A DNA stretch of 64,000 nt from CAYSCW01 sp964429795. Lineage in GTDB: Bacteria; Acidobacteriota; Aminicenantia; Aminicenantales; Aminicenantaceae. Positions 1-8,936 of this stretch are shown here, in pieces; the stretch's first letter is position 1; every line of letters begins with the position of its first letter. The translations under genes were made by a program, and so were the position numbers. The stretch lies in contig CAYSCW010000012.1 of NCBI GenBank assembly GCA_964429795.1, forward strand, positions 12,759 through 76,758, given 5' to 3'. The notes beneath the pieces were generated by a model, which worked only from the letters and a program-made list of their open reading frames with translations, did not search any database and was not told where the DNA came from.

Positions 1-1647
1 TGTACCATGTATGATGTTTTGAGTTGGGGCGGAGAGACTCAAGCTCTGGTCTATAACCCGAAGACAAAAAAGATCTACGGCATCAATGCATTAGGTGTAG
101 CTCCAACCGGAGCAACTCCAGAGTTTTTCAGGGAAAAAGGATTAAAGTATCCTCCGGGATATGGACCTTTGGCTGCAGTCACTCCTGGGACCCCAGGGGG
201 ATTGATGGTCATGTTGGCTGAGTTTGGGTCCATGAGCCTCAAGGAAATTCTGGAGCCTGCAATCCAGATGGCCAAGGGCTACCCCATAGAAAAACAACTG
301 GCAGATAGTATAGAAAGGGACAAAAAGAGGATCAAGGAATGGCCTTATTCAAAGAAAGTCTTGCTCCCTCATCTTGGTGAAGAGCGAGAGGCCCCTTATC
401 CTGGAGAGGTCTTTCGCCAGCCCGATCTGGTCAAGACGCTTGAGAAGTTGGTAGAGGCAGAACAGGAAGCCTTGGCAGAGGGCAAGAGCCGCAAAGAAGC
501 TATCCATGCTGCCTATGATCGGTTCTACAGAGGAGATGTTGCCAAAGAGTTTGTCCGGGGCTGTCAGGAACAGGGCGGGCTCATCACCATGGAAGATCTA
601 GCTAACTGGAAGGTTTATATCGAAGAGCCGGTGATGACCACTTATAAAGGCATCGAAGTCTATAAACTTACTTCATGGGTGCAGGGTCCGGTCCTCCTCC
701 AGATGCTGAACATGTTGGAGAATTTTGACCTGCAATCCATGGGCTATAACACGGCCAGATATATCCATACCATCTACCAGGTGATGAATCTGGCTTTTGC
801 CGACCGTGATTTCTATTACGGAGACCCCTATTTTCCACCTGAGGAGCCGATCGAAGGGCTGCTTTCCAAAGAATATGCCAAGGAGCGGATCAAGTTGATC
901 AACTGGAAGCGGAATGATCCGGATGTCAGGCCCGGCAATCCTTATCCCTTCCAAGGAAAAGAAAATCCTTTCCTTCATTTTCTAGAGAAATGGACAACTG
1001 TGGGAGATTTGGATCCCAAGGATTGGAGCGAAGAGCAAAGAGCTTCTTTCGAAGCAGACATTGAAGCTGGGACCACCTCCATTCAAGCTGCTGATGAAGA
1101 GGGGTGGGTTGTTTCCGTCACACCCAGCGGCGGATGGATTCCAGCCTGTATAGCCGGTAACACTGGCATCGGGATGAGCCAGAGGATGCAGAGCTTTGTC
1201 CTGTATGAAGATGAAAATCCCTTCAATGTCGTCGCTCCGGGAAAGAGGCCCCGAGCCACCTTGACACCAAGCCTGGCTCTAAAGGACGGCAAGCCTTTTT
1301 TATCTTTTGCTGTTCAGGGCGGGGACACTCAAGACCAGAATCTTCTTCAGCTCTTCTTGAACGTAGTGGAGTTCGGGATGAATATCCAGGAGGCATGTGA
1401 AGCACCGAACATGGTCAGTTACCAAATGAAGAGCTCTTTCGGTCAACATCTGGCTGAACCCGGGAGGCTTCGGCTCAACGAGAAGGTTCCTCCGTGGGTC
1501 AGAGAAAAGCTGGAGGCCATGGGATATAAGTTGGATTACAGGAAATATACCTCAGGTCCTCTCAATGCCATTTATTTCGACTGGATACACGGCACTTTCT
1601 GGGGAGGTTCCAGCAACTACGGGGAAGATTACGGAATAGCCTGGTAG
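1..1647 (+). CDS. ggt: Gamma-glutamyltransferase, 5'-truncated by window edge
   Basis: Gamma-glutamyl hydrolase/transferase of the Ntn-hydrolase superfamily, acting on glutathione and other gamma-glutamyl compounds, usually after export. The frame is open from base 1, so the protein starts outside the window; the N-terminal segment of the family and any signal peptide are missing. Visible family features are the VAPTGATPEFF and AAVTPGTPGGL segments, the self-cleavage site GTTSIQ (nucleophile Thr about residue 356-357 counted from the ATG at base 7), and a C-terminal half with PRATLTPSL and the glycine-rich AVQGGDTQDQN. In this family proenzyme is cut before the Thr into large and small subunits. 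The ordinary ATG at base 7 could be mistaken for a start, but it lies in the middle of the conserved fold. It stands alone, followed by a non-coding stretch holding a repeat. Confidence 0.9.
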   Translation, partial: CTMYDVLSWGGETQALVYNPKTKKIYGINALGVAPTGATPEFFREKGLKYPPGYGPLAAVTPGTPGGLMVMLAEFGSMSLKEILEPAIQMAKGYPIEKQLADSIERDKKRIKEWPYSKKVLLPHLGEEREAPYPGEVFRQPDLVKTLEKLVEAEQEALAEGKSRKEAIHAAYDRFYRGDVAKEFVRGCQEQGGLITMEDLANWKVYIEEPVMTTYKGIEVYKLTSWVQGPVLLQMLNMLENFDLQSMGYNTARYIHTIYQVMNLAFADRDFYYGDPYFPPEEPIEGLLSKEYAKERIKLINWKRNDPDVRPGNPYPFQGKENPFLHFLEKWTTVGDLDPKDWSEEQRASFEADIEAGTTSIQAADEEGWVVSVTPSGGWIPACIAGNTGIGMSQRMQSFVLYEDENPFNVVAPGKRPRATLTPSLALKDGKPFLSFAVQGGDTQDQNLLQLFLNVVEFGMNIQEACEAPNMVSYQMKSSFGQHLAEPGRLRLNEKVPPWVREKLEAMGYKLDYRKYTSGPLNAIYFDWIHGTFWGGSSNYGEDYGIAW

Positions 1648-1958
1648 AAAAATCAAGATCGCCAAAGACCTTCCCACCCTTCTTCGCAGGCTTCGAATGA
1701 ACAGGAACTGCTGCCTCATAACCTAACGGGATGAGATATCTTCACTGATCACGGAAATGGAGGTGCTATGGTTATGGGAAAGGATGTTGTGGCGTCTTTT
1801 CCAATTGGTCTAAAATCAATCCTTTGGATATCAAAATATTAAAATACATAACTCGTTAATCCTTTCCTACCTTGATGATTTTATTTATGTGCAGAATTAA
1901 AGAAAAAAAATTATTATGAAGGTAACAGATGGAAAATTATGACCATGAGGAGGAAAAA
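1648..1958. other. Intergenic stretch with one copy of a dispersed repeat
   Basis: No gene is supported here. Bases 1657-1755 are one copy of a roughly 100-bp repeat whose second copy lies at 6771-6873 in opposite orientation. The rest is AT-rich and leads to a clear Shine-Dalgarno sequence (GAGGAGG) just before the next gene. Confidence 0.6.
1657..1755 (+). repeat. Dispersed ~100-bp repeat, copy 1
   Basis: The reverse complement matches 6771-6873 over nearly its whole length. Shared blocks include GTGAAGAT, CCGTTAGGT/CCAGTTAGGT, GAGGC(A/G)GC(A/G)GTTCCTGT, CGAAGCC and GGTCTTTGGCGA. Both copies lie just downstream of a stop codon (gamma-glutamyltransferase here, the M1 peptidase at the other site) in the same orientation relative to that gene. 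It could be a 3'-UTR RNA element or a small non-autonomous mobile repeat. Confidence 0.7.
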
Positions 1959-3605
1959 ATGAGGAAAAGGAACTTTGTCTGTTTCATTTCTGTCTTTGTC
2001 TTCTTGGCTGGTTTGTTTATTACCGAATGCTGCCAGCCGAGCCCTCCATCCAAACTTCAGTTTGAGATTTCCTTTCCCTCCTCCATCCGTTCAGAAGCCA
2101 TCACCGGGCGCGTTTTCGTCATGATTGCAAAGAGGGACGAGAAGGAGCCTCGTCTGCAGGTTGGCAACTGGTGGAAGAGCGAGCCATTTTTTGGAAAGGA
2201 TGTCCAGCAGCTTAATCCCGGAGAAGTTATCCTTATCGATGAGAATGTCCTGGGATATTCCCCAAAGAGCTTAAAGGACATACCAGCGGGAGATTACTAC
2301 GTCCAGGGTTTGATAAATGTCTACACTCGATTTCATCGCTCCGATGGCCATGTGATCTGGGCTCACATGGACCAATGGGAAGGGCAAAGATTCAACCGGT
2401 CCCCTGGCAACCTGTATAGTGAAGTTGAATCCGTCCACCTCGATTCAGCCAAGGGTTACAGGATAAAACTGACGCTGGATAAAGTAATCCCTCCCATTGA
2501 AGTTCCGCAGGATACCAAATGGGTCAGACATATCAAAATCCAGAGCAAAATTCTGACCGAGTTCTGGGGTCATCCCATCTATCTCGGAGCCATAGTCCTC
2601 CTTCCCAAAGGATATGATACTCATCCGGATGTGTATTATCCCGTGTATTACAGGCAAGGACATTTCTCGCTTCGCCCTCCCTATGGATTCAAGGAAGACA
2701 CCGGTTTCTACAAAGTCTGGACATCTGAAAGCTTTCCCAGGATGATCTGCACTACTTTTCAGCATCCCTGCCCTTATTTCGATGATTCCTATGCGGTCAA
2801 TTCCGCCAATTGCGGGCCTTATGGAGATGCCATCATGACAGAGCTCATCCCTTACATTGAAGAACATTTTAGAATCATCCGTAAATCCTATGCCCGAGTA
2901 CTTTCCGGCGGTTCCACAGGAGGATGGGAAGCGCTGGCCCTGCAGATCTTTCACCCTGATTTCTTCGGAGGAATGTGGAGCTTTTTCCCTGATCCTATCG
3001 ATTTTCGATATTACATGCTGACAAACATCTATGAGGATGAGAGCGCTTTCTACAAAGAATATGGATGGCAAAGAGCCGAACGTCCCATGATGAGAGATGT
3101 TCACGGCCAGGTCTTAGTCACCTTGAGACAACTCAGCCAGATGGAGGCTGTCCTTGGTTCCAAAGGACGCTCCGGCCAGCAGCTGGACATATGGCAGGCT
3201 GTTTACGGGCCGGTCGGCGAAGATGGCTATCCAAAGCCCCTTTGGGATAAATTGACAGGGGAGATAGACCACCAGGTGGCTCAATATTTTAAGGAACACT
3301 ATGATCTCCGCTATTATTTGGAGAAGAACTGGTCCTGGCTGGGATTAAAGCTTGTGGGGAAATTGCATATTTCCTGTGGAGATATGGATGATTTCTATCT
3401 GAACGAAGCCGTGTATGAAATGGAAAAATTCCTGGAAAGTACAAGAAATCCCTACTACGCCGGCTCCTTCCATTACGGGCGCCCGAGAAAGGGCCACGGC
3501 TGGACTCCCTACGGCCAGAACATGGGCGAGCTGGAGAGAGTCATGGCTGACCACATCACCAAGAACGCTCCCGATGGAAAGGATGCAGATCAATGGAAAT
3601 ATTGA
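1959..3605 (+). CDS. Exported putative esterase, alpha/beta-hydrolase (esterase D-like)
   Basis: Predicted secreted or membrane-anchored hydrolase of 548 residues. The start at 1959 was chosen over the in-frame ATG at 1929 because GAGGAGG precedes it at proper spacing and it places a signal sequence directly at the N-terminus (basic MRKR, then a hydrophobic stretch ending in ITECC, an imperfect lipobox). The C-terminal half resembles the esterase D/enterochelin-esterase fold: VLLPKGYDTHPDVYYPVYYRQGH, then nucleophile elbow GGSTGGW with Ser at residue 319, and a late histidine in KGHGWTPYG. The N-terminal 200 residues look beta-rich and may be a binding domain. The substrate is unknown; peptide, polysaccharide-ester or siderophore hydrolysis are all possible. 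No operon partner. Confidence 0.75.
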   Translation: MRKRNFVCFISVFVFLAGLFITECCQPSPPSKLQFEISFPSSIRSEAITGRVFVMIAKRDEKEPRLQVGNWWKSEPFFGKDVQQLNPGEVILIDENVLGYSPKSLKDIPAGDYYVQGLINVYTRFHRSDGHVIWAHMDQWEGQRFNRSPGNLYSEVESVHLDSAKGYRIKLTLDKVIPPIEVPQDTKWVRHIKIQSKILTEFWGHPIYLGAIVLLPKGYDTHPDVYYPVYYRQGHFSLRPPYGFKEDTGFYKVWTSESFPRMICTTFQHPCPYFDDSYAVNSANCGPYGDAIMTELIPYIEEHFRIIRKSYARVLSGGSTGGWEALALQIFHPDFFGGMWSFFPDPIDFRYYMLTNIYEDESAFYKEYGWQRAERPMMRDVHGQVLVTLRQLSQMEAVLGSKGRSGQQLDIWQAVYGPVGEDGYPKPLWDKLTGEIDHQVAQYFKEHYDLRYYLEKNWSWLGLKLVGKLHISCGDMDDFYLNEAVYEMEKFLESTRNPYYAGSFHYGRPRKGHGWTPYGQNMGELERVMADHITKNAPDGKDADQWKY

Positions 3606-3870
3606 GGAAACCCTGTTTCTGATTTGATTTCATTTTTGTTCTCATCATGGGGGGCTTTTTCTCGACTAAAGCTTTAGAGGAAGGACACTGGATCTCACTC
3701 TTGTTTTGAGCATAGGAATATTCGTGATTTCGTTGTTTTTCTTCGCCCACATCTTGAGACATGAATGGATGGACCGGAGATGATGCCTTCCCTAGAAATA
3801 AGGATTATTTCTTAGGGAAGAAAACAGAGAACTCCAGCTAAAAACATCTTTATTGGAGGACTGAGACTCC

Positions 3871-4698
3871 ATGGACAGCAGAGAAACCAGGATCGTTGCT
3901 GTTGCCAACCATAAGGGCGGAGTGGGGAAAACAACAACCATAGTCAACTTGAGCGCAGCCTTGGCTAAGCTGGGTAAAAAGGTGCTGCTGGTAGACATCG
4001 ATCCCGGTGCCCATGCCACCTATAGTCTGGGCATCCTCGCTCATAAGAGGAATAAAACAGTTTATCATCTGCTCAAAGGGCAGGTGTCTCTGATGGAGGT
4101 CTTGGTAGAGATCGTTTTAGATAAGGAAAGCCTGGATCTTGTCCCTTCCTCTTTGAATCTGGCTGAAGCTGAGGTGGAGCTATCTGGCTTACCTGGGCGT
4201 GAATTCCTGTTGAGGGAAGCTTTGGACTATGAGCTGCCCTATGATTTTGTTTTTATCGACTGTCCTCCATCCTTAGGATTACTGACTCTCAATGCCCTGA
4301 CCACTGCCTCAGATGTGATTATCCCTTTACAAACGGAATATCTGGCCCTTCAGGGCTTGAGCAAACTTCTGGAGACAGTTGAGGTCGTCAATGCCCGTTT
4401 AAACCCTAAATTGATCATCTCTGGAGTTATCGGAACCCGGTTTGATAAGCGCAAAATCCTGAATCGGGAGGTGGTAGAGAAGATTAAGGAATATTTTAAG
4501 GACAAAGTCTTTGATGTGCTGATAAGAGAAAATATTTCCTTGGCAGAAAGCCCTTCCTATGGGCTCACCATTTTTGAGTATTTCCCCAATTCACACGGGG
4601 CTCAAGATTACATGGCTCTTGCTCGAGAAATTCTGGAGAGGGAGAAAAGTGAACGACATGAGAAGATTGGGACCTCAGGATCCCTTAAGCTGGATTAA
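3871..4698 (+). CDS. ParA/Soj-family ATPase
   Basis: P-loop ATPase of 275 residues in the ParA/MinD superfamily. It begins with the deviant Walker A motif NHKGGVGKTTT, has DIDPGAHAT (Walker A' region) and the Walker B-like FVFIDCPPSLG, followed by TEYLALQGLSKLLETV typical of Soj/ParA. Such proteins use ATP-dependent dimerisation on DNA to segregate plasmids or chromosomes or to position large cargo. GGAGGA lies 10 bases before the start. No ParB gene is adjacent; instead the next small gene overlaps its 3' end. It may therefore be a cargo-positioning rather than a segregation ATPase, but the cargo cannot be told from the sequence. Confidence 0.88.
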   Translation: MDSRETRIVAVANHKGGVGKTTTIVNLSAALAKLGKKVLLVDIDPGAHATYSLGILAHKRNKTVYHLLKGQVSLMEVLVEIVLDKESLDLVPSSLNLAEAEVELSGLPGREFLLREALDYELPYDFVFIDCPPSLGLLTLNALTTASDVIIPLQTEYLALQGLSKLLETVEVVNARLNPKLIISGVIGTRFDKRKILNREVVEKIKEYFKDKVFDVLIRENISLAESPSYGLTIFEYFPNSHGAQDYMALAREILEREKSERHEKIGTSGSLKLD

Positions 4699-4945
4699 AG
4701 ATACCAGCGAGAAATCAGCAAATACCGGGGAAAAAACACAAGAACATCAAGGAATTAGGAAGGTGTTTCCTGCGGAGAGGAGAACGTTCATAATTCAAAG
4801 TGAAGGGGAAACTCCCGTGGAAGTTACGGTAATCATCAAAGGAGAAGAGGAAGACCGAACCATCTGTGTTAAGGTATCCGAAGAGGGCAGACAGACAACA
4901 AAGATAGAGGTCAAGAGTTCAGGCAGGCAAAAAGAAGAGGAATGA
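4649..4945 (+). CDS. Small acidic protein overlapping parA-like gene
   Basis: A protein of about 95-98 residues, starting at GTG 4649 or ATG 4658 inside the 3' end of the ParA-like gene (overlap about 40-50 bases), with GGAG before the GTG. This overlap implies translational coupling. The N-terminal 45 residues are polar and probably disordered. The middle is a strand-rich segment (FIIQSEGETPVEV, VIIKGEEEDRTICVKV), and the tail is charged (GRQKEEE). I recognise no family. By position it is the likely partner of the ParA-like ATPase, as ParB-like or activator peptides often are, but it has no visible helix-turn-helix. It ends one base before the convergent amidohydrolase gene. Confidence 0.55.
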   Translation: MNDMRRLGPQDPLSWIKDTSEKSANTGEKTQEHQGIRKVFPAERRTFIIQSEGETPVEVTVIIKGEEEDRTICVKVSEEGRQTTKIEVKSSGRQKEEE

Positions 4946-4946
4946 G

Positions 4947-6671
4947 TTATTTCTTATAGAGAATCTTTCCACCTACGATGGTGTAGAGAACTTCCGCTTC
5001 CAGAATCTCATTCTCGGGTACGGTCATGATATCCTTGGATAGGACAGTGATGTCGGCCAGCTTGCCTGGTGTTAAGGAGCCAAGGATATCTTCTTGGAAA
5101 GCTGCATAAGCTCCGTTGATAGTGTAAGAGCGCAGGGCTTCTTCCCGGCTCATACGCTGATCGGGATAAAAAACAGTTCCGTCTTTCATCTTCCGCGTCA
5201 CCGTTGCGTAAAAACAAGGGATGGGATTAACATCTTCGACTGGAGCGTCTGTTCCGTTGCAGATAACAGCTCCGGTCTTCATCAGCTTCTGCCACACATA
5301 GGCTCCTTCTGCAGCCCGTTTTTCTCCTAATCTTTTGAAGACCCAAGGTCCGTCAGAAGTGCAATGGATTCCCTGCATAGAAGGGATCACACCCAGCTGG
5401 CCAAAACGGGGAATGTCATCGGGATGGAGATGTTGGGAATGCTCGATCCGCCAGCGCAGGTCTTTTTTGTCAGGATGAGTTTTGAAAGCTTCTTCAAAGA
5501 CGTTGAGAACTTCTCTGTTACCGCGATCTCCGATAGCATGAACACAAAGCTGAAAGTCGTTCTCGATGGCGATTCTGGCGGTTTCCTTGATCACCTCAAC
5601 AGGAGTGGTGTTTAAGCCGACGCTGTTAGGCAGATCTGTATAAGGTTCCAGCAGCCAGGCTCCATGGGCACCCAAGGCACCATCGATGAGCCGTTTAATA
5701 GAGCGCACGGTCAGGTGATTATTCCCCAACCCGATAATTCTGTATTCGGAAAGGTGATCCTTCAATTGTTCGTTGCCTTCCCGGATCATCACGTAGAGCC
5801 GGATTCTCAGTTTGTCCTCTTCAGCAAATTCCTTGAAAAGATCGATGGTTTCGAATGAGGAACTGGCGTCATGAAAGGTGGTAATTCCTTTGGAAAGGCA
5901 TTCTTGCACAGCCAGTTCAACCACTTTTCTTCTCTCGGCATCAATTTGCTCAGGAGTGCGCTTTTCCAGGTAATGACTCATGGCCCTGCTCACCAATTCC
6001 TGAGCGGTCTCTCGGAAAACGCCGATAGGGTTGCCTTCAGGATCCCTGACGATCTCACCTCCAGGAGGATCGGGAGTTTCCTTAGTGATTTCTGCAAGTT
6101 CCATGGCTTTGGCGTTGGCAAAGGAGGAGTGCCCGCTGGCATGGCTCAGTAGAACTGGATTATCAGGAGAAACCTGGCTCAGAGAGTGATGATATGGCAG
6201 ACTGTCCACATTGGGCTCAGGGGTTTTTTCCCATTTTTCTTGATGCCAGCCCCCGCCTAGAATCCATTCTCCAGGCTGAGCTTTTTCTGTGGCCTCTTTA
6301 ACCATAGCCACAATCTCGTCCCAGTTTCTGACATGCATCAGGTCCAATCTCATCTTTGCTTGGCCGATACTGGTGAAATGTGCATGGGAGTCGATGAGCC
6401 CAGGAATAGCCAGCTTTCCTTCCAGGTCAATCTTCTTGGTTGTCTCAGAAATATAGGGATTGATGTCTTTGTCGCTTCCCACAGCCACGATGGTATCACC
6501 TCGAACAGCTAAGGCTTTTGCCTCTGGTTTTGTTTCATCCACGGTCACTATTTTGCCGTTCATCAAGACGAGGTCTGCTGGCTCTTTCTTCTGAGCGCAA
6601 CTGAAGAAAAGGGCGATGACTGTAATACACAAAACAAAAAGGTAAAACTTGGATATGAATTTTTTAGACAT
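4947..6671 (-). CDS. YtcJ-like amidohydrolase, lipoprotein
   Basis: Metal-dependent amidohydrolase of 574 residues (amidohydrolase_3/YtcJ-type). The N-terminus is a signal peptide ending in ALFFSCAQ, a plausible lipobox, so the enzyme is probably lipid-anchored outside the cytoplasm. The beta-sandwich segment ADLVLMNGKIVTVD is followed by the metal motif GLIDSHAHF. Later come a histidine in QLCVHAIGDRGNREVL, IEHSQHLHPDDI and the aspartate of CNGTDAPVEDVNP, the layout of the YtcJ group. Members hydrolyse N-substituted formamides or related C-N bonds; the substrate here is unknown. It is a single gene converging on the ParA unit with a 1-base gap. Confidence 0.85.
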   Translation of the reverse strand: MSKKFISKFYLFVLCITVIALFFSCAQKKEPADLVLMNGKIVTVDETKPEAKALAVRGDTIVAVGSDKDINPYISETTKKIDLEGKLAIPGLIDSHAHFTSIGQAKMRLDLMHVRNWDEIVAMVKEATEKAQPGEWILGGGWHQEKWEKTPEPNVDSLPYHHSLSQVSPDNPVLLSHASGHSSFANAKAMELAEITKETPDPPGGEIVRDPEGNPIGVFRETAQELVSRAMSHYLEKRTPEQIDAERRKVVELAVQECLSKGITTFHDASSSFETIDLFKEFAEEDKLRIRLYVMIREGNEQLKDHLSEYRIIGLGNNHLTVRSIKRLIDGALGAHGAWLLEPYTDLPNSVGLNTTPVEVIKETARIAIENDFQLCVHAIGDRGNREVLNVFEEAFKTHPDKKDLRWRIEHSQHLHPDDIPRFGQLGVIPSMQGIHCTSDGPWVFKRLGEKRAAEGAYVWQKLMKTGAVICNGTDAPVEDVNPIPCFYATVTRKMKDGTVFYPDQRMSREEALRSYTINGAYAAFQEDILGSLTPGKLADITVLSKDIMTVPENEILEAEVLYTIVGGKILYKK

Positions 6672-6770
6672 GATAACGCACCTCCTTATATGAATTAGCC
6701 ACTGGTTTTTCGATTGTATAACATTTATCCTTCAGATGAAATATATTTTCGCATAGAATAGTACTTCCTT

Positions 6771-6873
6771 AACCGTGATGAGTGAAGATGTTTCATCCAG
6801 TTAGGTAGTGAGGCGGCGGTTCCTGTCCGTCCGAAGCCCATGGTGGTGGATGGGAGGGTCTTTGGCGAGGACA
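6771..6873 (-). repeat. Dispersed ~100-bp repeat, copy 2
   Basis: Matches the reverse complement of 1657-1755. It lies about 70 bases beyond the stop of the M1 peptidase gene, in the same orientation relative to that gene as copy 1 is to the gamma-glutamyltransferase gene. It fills most of the gap between the peptidase and amidohydrolase genes. Confidence 0.7.
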
Positions 6874-6945
6874 GAGGGGAACCGGCGCTGTAATTGATTA
6901 TGTTCTCCAGCTTTGGTTATCACGGAAATGGAGATACTTCCTCTC

Positions 6946-8613
6946 TTATCTTTTCTGATGGCTTTTCTTGTGGAAATCTTGTTTTTGACAGAGAACCCAT
7001 CCATCGGGATCGAGAATGACTTCCAAAGGATTCTCTATGAAGGGAAAATCGAAGGTGTTGCATTTTTCTTTAATCCAGACTCTTTTCTTCACTGTGCCAG
7101 AAGGAAGCTTAACCTGTACTTCTATGGGCATTTCATAAAGAGGAAAATCTGCCTGGATTTGATTGATAACAATTTTCAGCTTTCTTTGATCGGCTGAATA
7201 ACCCCATCCAAACTGATAGATAGGAAAGCCAGCATGATAGATCCATTGATCGAAAAACCATCCCAAGTCTGCGCCGTACACCTGTTCGCATGCAGCGCGG
7301 AAATCCTCTGTTGTGGCATTGGAATAGGCATAATCTTTAGCGTATTTTCTTAAGATTTTCCAAAAGTTTTCTTCCCCAACCACGAATCTCACCATGTGGA
7401 GAATCCAGGCGGCCTTTTCGTATTCGATGACGCAGAAGAGATGTCCAGGCGGTGGATCGAAGATGGGATGCTCTGCACCTTGATGGCGATTGAAATAGGT
7501 GTCCTTGAATTCCGTCATCCTCGATTTGAGTCCTTCAAAGCCATAGAGATGCTCGTGCCAGAGGGCATCCGAATAGGTGGCAAAACCTTCATTCAGCCAG
7601 ATGTCCGCCCAGTCGGCTGGAGTGACCAGGTCTCCCCACCATTGATGGGCCAATTCATGAGCAATGATCCAATCGTAGCTGTGGTCTCCGGTAACAAGCC
7701 TCGAGGAGTAAGAAGTACAGGTCTGATGCTCCATGGATGTGCTTCCTGGAATTGTAGCCATTCCATATTTCTCATCTAAGAAAGGATATTCTCCGAAGAC
7801 TTCCGAGAAGAATTTGATCATGGAGACTGTCACCGAGAAATCTTCCAGTGCCTGGGAAAGATGTTCTGGATAGATAAAATAAAGAACATCCATGGCTTGT
7901 GTGTCCGAAGAATAAGAATCAGAAAACGATTCATAGTTGGTAGCCGCCATTGAAATCAGATAAGTGGCGATGGGATAATTCTCTTTCCAGTAATAGGTCA
8001 CGGTTCCATCGGTGTTTTCAGTGACGTCCATCAGATTTCCGTTGGAAGCGACCACCATCCAACCTGGGACCGTGATCCTCATTTCGACTGTAGCTTTATC
8101 TGAAGGGAGGTCAAAGCAGGGGAACCACTGGCGGGCTTCGATGGGTTCATCCAAACTCCAGATGATGGGTTGATCCTGATGATAGGAGAAATTAAGCCCG
8201 GATTGAGGATAGCCTTGGTAGCTTACCATGATCTCGAACTCCTCATCCAGCTGATACTGTCGATCCAGGAAGATATTCAGCTGATCATCCTGATGCACAA
8301 AACTTAGTGAATTTCCGTTTTGGTTGATTTCGGTCACCATCATATTGTCCGCCAGATGAAGAGTGATTTCTGCTAGATTATCCATGAGGCTTTGTGCCAG
8401 GACTATGGCTTTTCCTTGCATACTCTGAGAGTCAAAGTCAATTTTCCACTCGAATTGATAGTGGGTGATATCGAAGGCGTGTTCTTGAGCCTGAGCGAGA
8501 AGTTCCCGGAAGTCATATTTCAAGCCTTCCTTATGAAGAAAAATCTCTTGGGTAAAAAGTGAATTGAGAAAAAGGACAAGAAGGGCAATAATGAGAGTTG
8601 TGATTTTTTTCAT
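6946..8613 (-). CDS. Exported M1-family zinc aminopeptidase
   Basis: Zinc metallopeptidase of 555 residues of the M1 (aminopeptidase N/leukotriene A4 hydrolase) family, removing N-terminal residues from peptides. The ATG at 8613 is preferred because it directly gives a signal peptide (MKKITTLIIALLVLFLNSLF); longer in-frame starts add a non-signal extension. The zinc site is HELAHQWWG (His319, Glu320, His323) with the distal Glu342 in LNEGFATY. The substrate-binding GxMEN motif reads SMEHQT, a variant seen in other bacterial M1 enzymes. The protein lacks the long C-terminal superhelical domain of eukaryotic members. Location is probably periplasmic. It is one of several peptide-degrading functions in this part of the window. 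Confidence 0.9.
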   Translation of the reverse strand: MKKITTLIIALLVLFLNSLFTQEIFLHKEGLKYDFRELLAQAQEHAFDITHYQFEWKIDFDSQSMQGKAIVLAQSLMDNLAEITLHLADNMMVTEINQNGNSLSFVHQDDQLNIFLDRQYQLDEEFEIMVSYQGYPQSGLNFSYHQDQPIIWSLDEPIEARQWFPCFDLPSDKATVEMRITVPGWMVVASNGNLMDVTENTDGTVTYYWKENYPIATYLISMAATNYESFSDSYSSDTQAMDVLYFIYPEHLSQALEDFSVTVSMIKFFSEVFGEYPFLDEKYGMATIPGSTSMEHQTCTSYSSRLVTGDHSYDWIIAHELAHQWWGDLVTPADWADIWLNEGFATYSDALWHEHLYGFEGLKSRMTEFKDTYFNRHQGAEHPIFDPPPGHLFCVIEYEKAAWILHMVRFVVGEENFWKILRKYAKDYAYSNATTEDFRAACEQVYGADLGWFFDQWIYHAGFPIYQFGWGYSADQRKLKIVINQIQADFPLYEMPIEVQVKLPSGTVKKRVWIKEKCNTFDFPFIENPLEVILDPDGWVLCQKQDFHKKSHQKR

Positions 8614-8936
8614 AAACCCTTTATTATAGCCTTTTCGTTCCGCTACAGGCAACGAGAAGGATGGGGACAAAAAGAATTGATGTGATAAAAACTCTGTTTG
8701 ACTCATGATTGAGGAATTGTTATTTTATGATCTGCAGGAGGGTCATGGATAACAACCCTTCCTTCAAGCAGCTTTCAATCTGCTGGTGTAATCCATTTCT
8801 TGTATTTTCCTTCAAACCTCAAGAAACAAGAAGACCCGTTGTTTAGAAAAAGGATTGACTTTCCACATATGGTGTAACGAAAATATGAATGGAAAAGTAT
8901 TTATTTTTGAAGAATATAAAAATTAAGGAGGTAAAT
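8614..8936. other. Divergent intergenic region
   Basis: Separates the leftward M1 peptidase from the rightward TldD gene and must hold both promoters. I see no convincing operator. Near the right end is a clear ribosome binding site (AAGGAGG, bases 8925-8931) that fixes the TldD start at 8937. Confidence 0.5.

Noticed and set aside
2445..3104. Open frame of 219 codons antisense to the esterase-like gene
   Set aside because: It is a shadow of a well-supported coding frame, with no family motif and no ribosome binding site. The same applies to long antisense frames at 7396-7779, 19284-19808, 52265-52792 and 55355-55960.
3667..3678. Palindrome CTAAAGCTTTAG after the esterase-like gene as a terminator
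   Set aside because: The stem is short, AT-rich and without a following T run.
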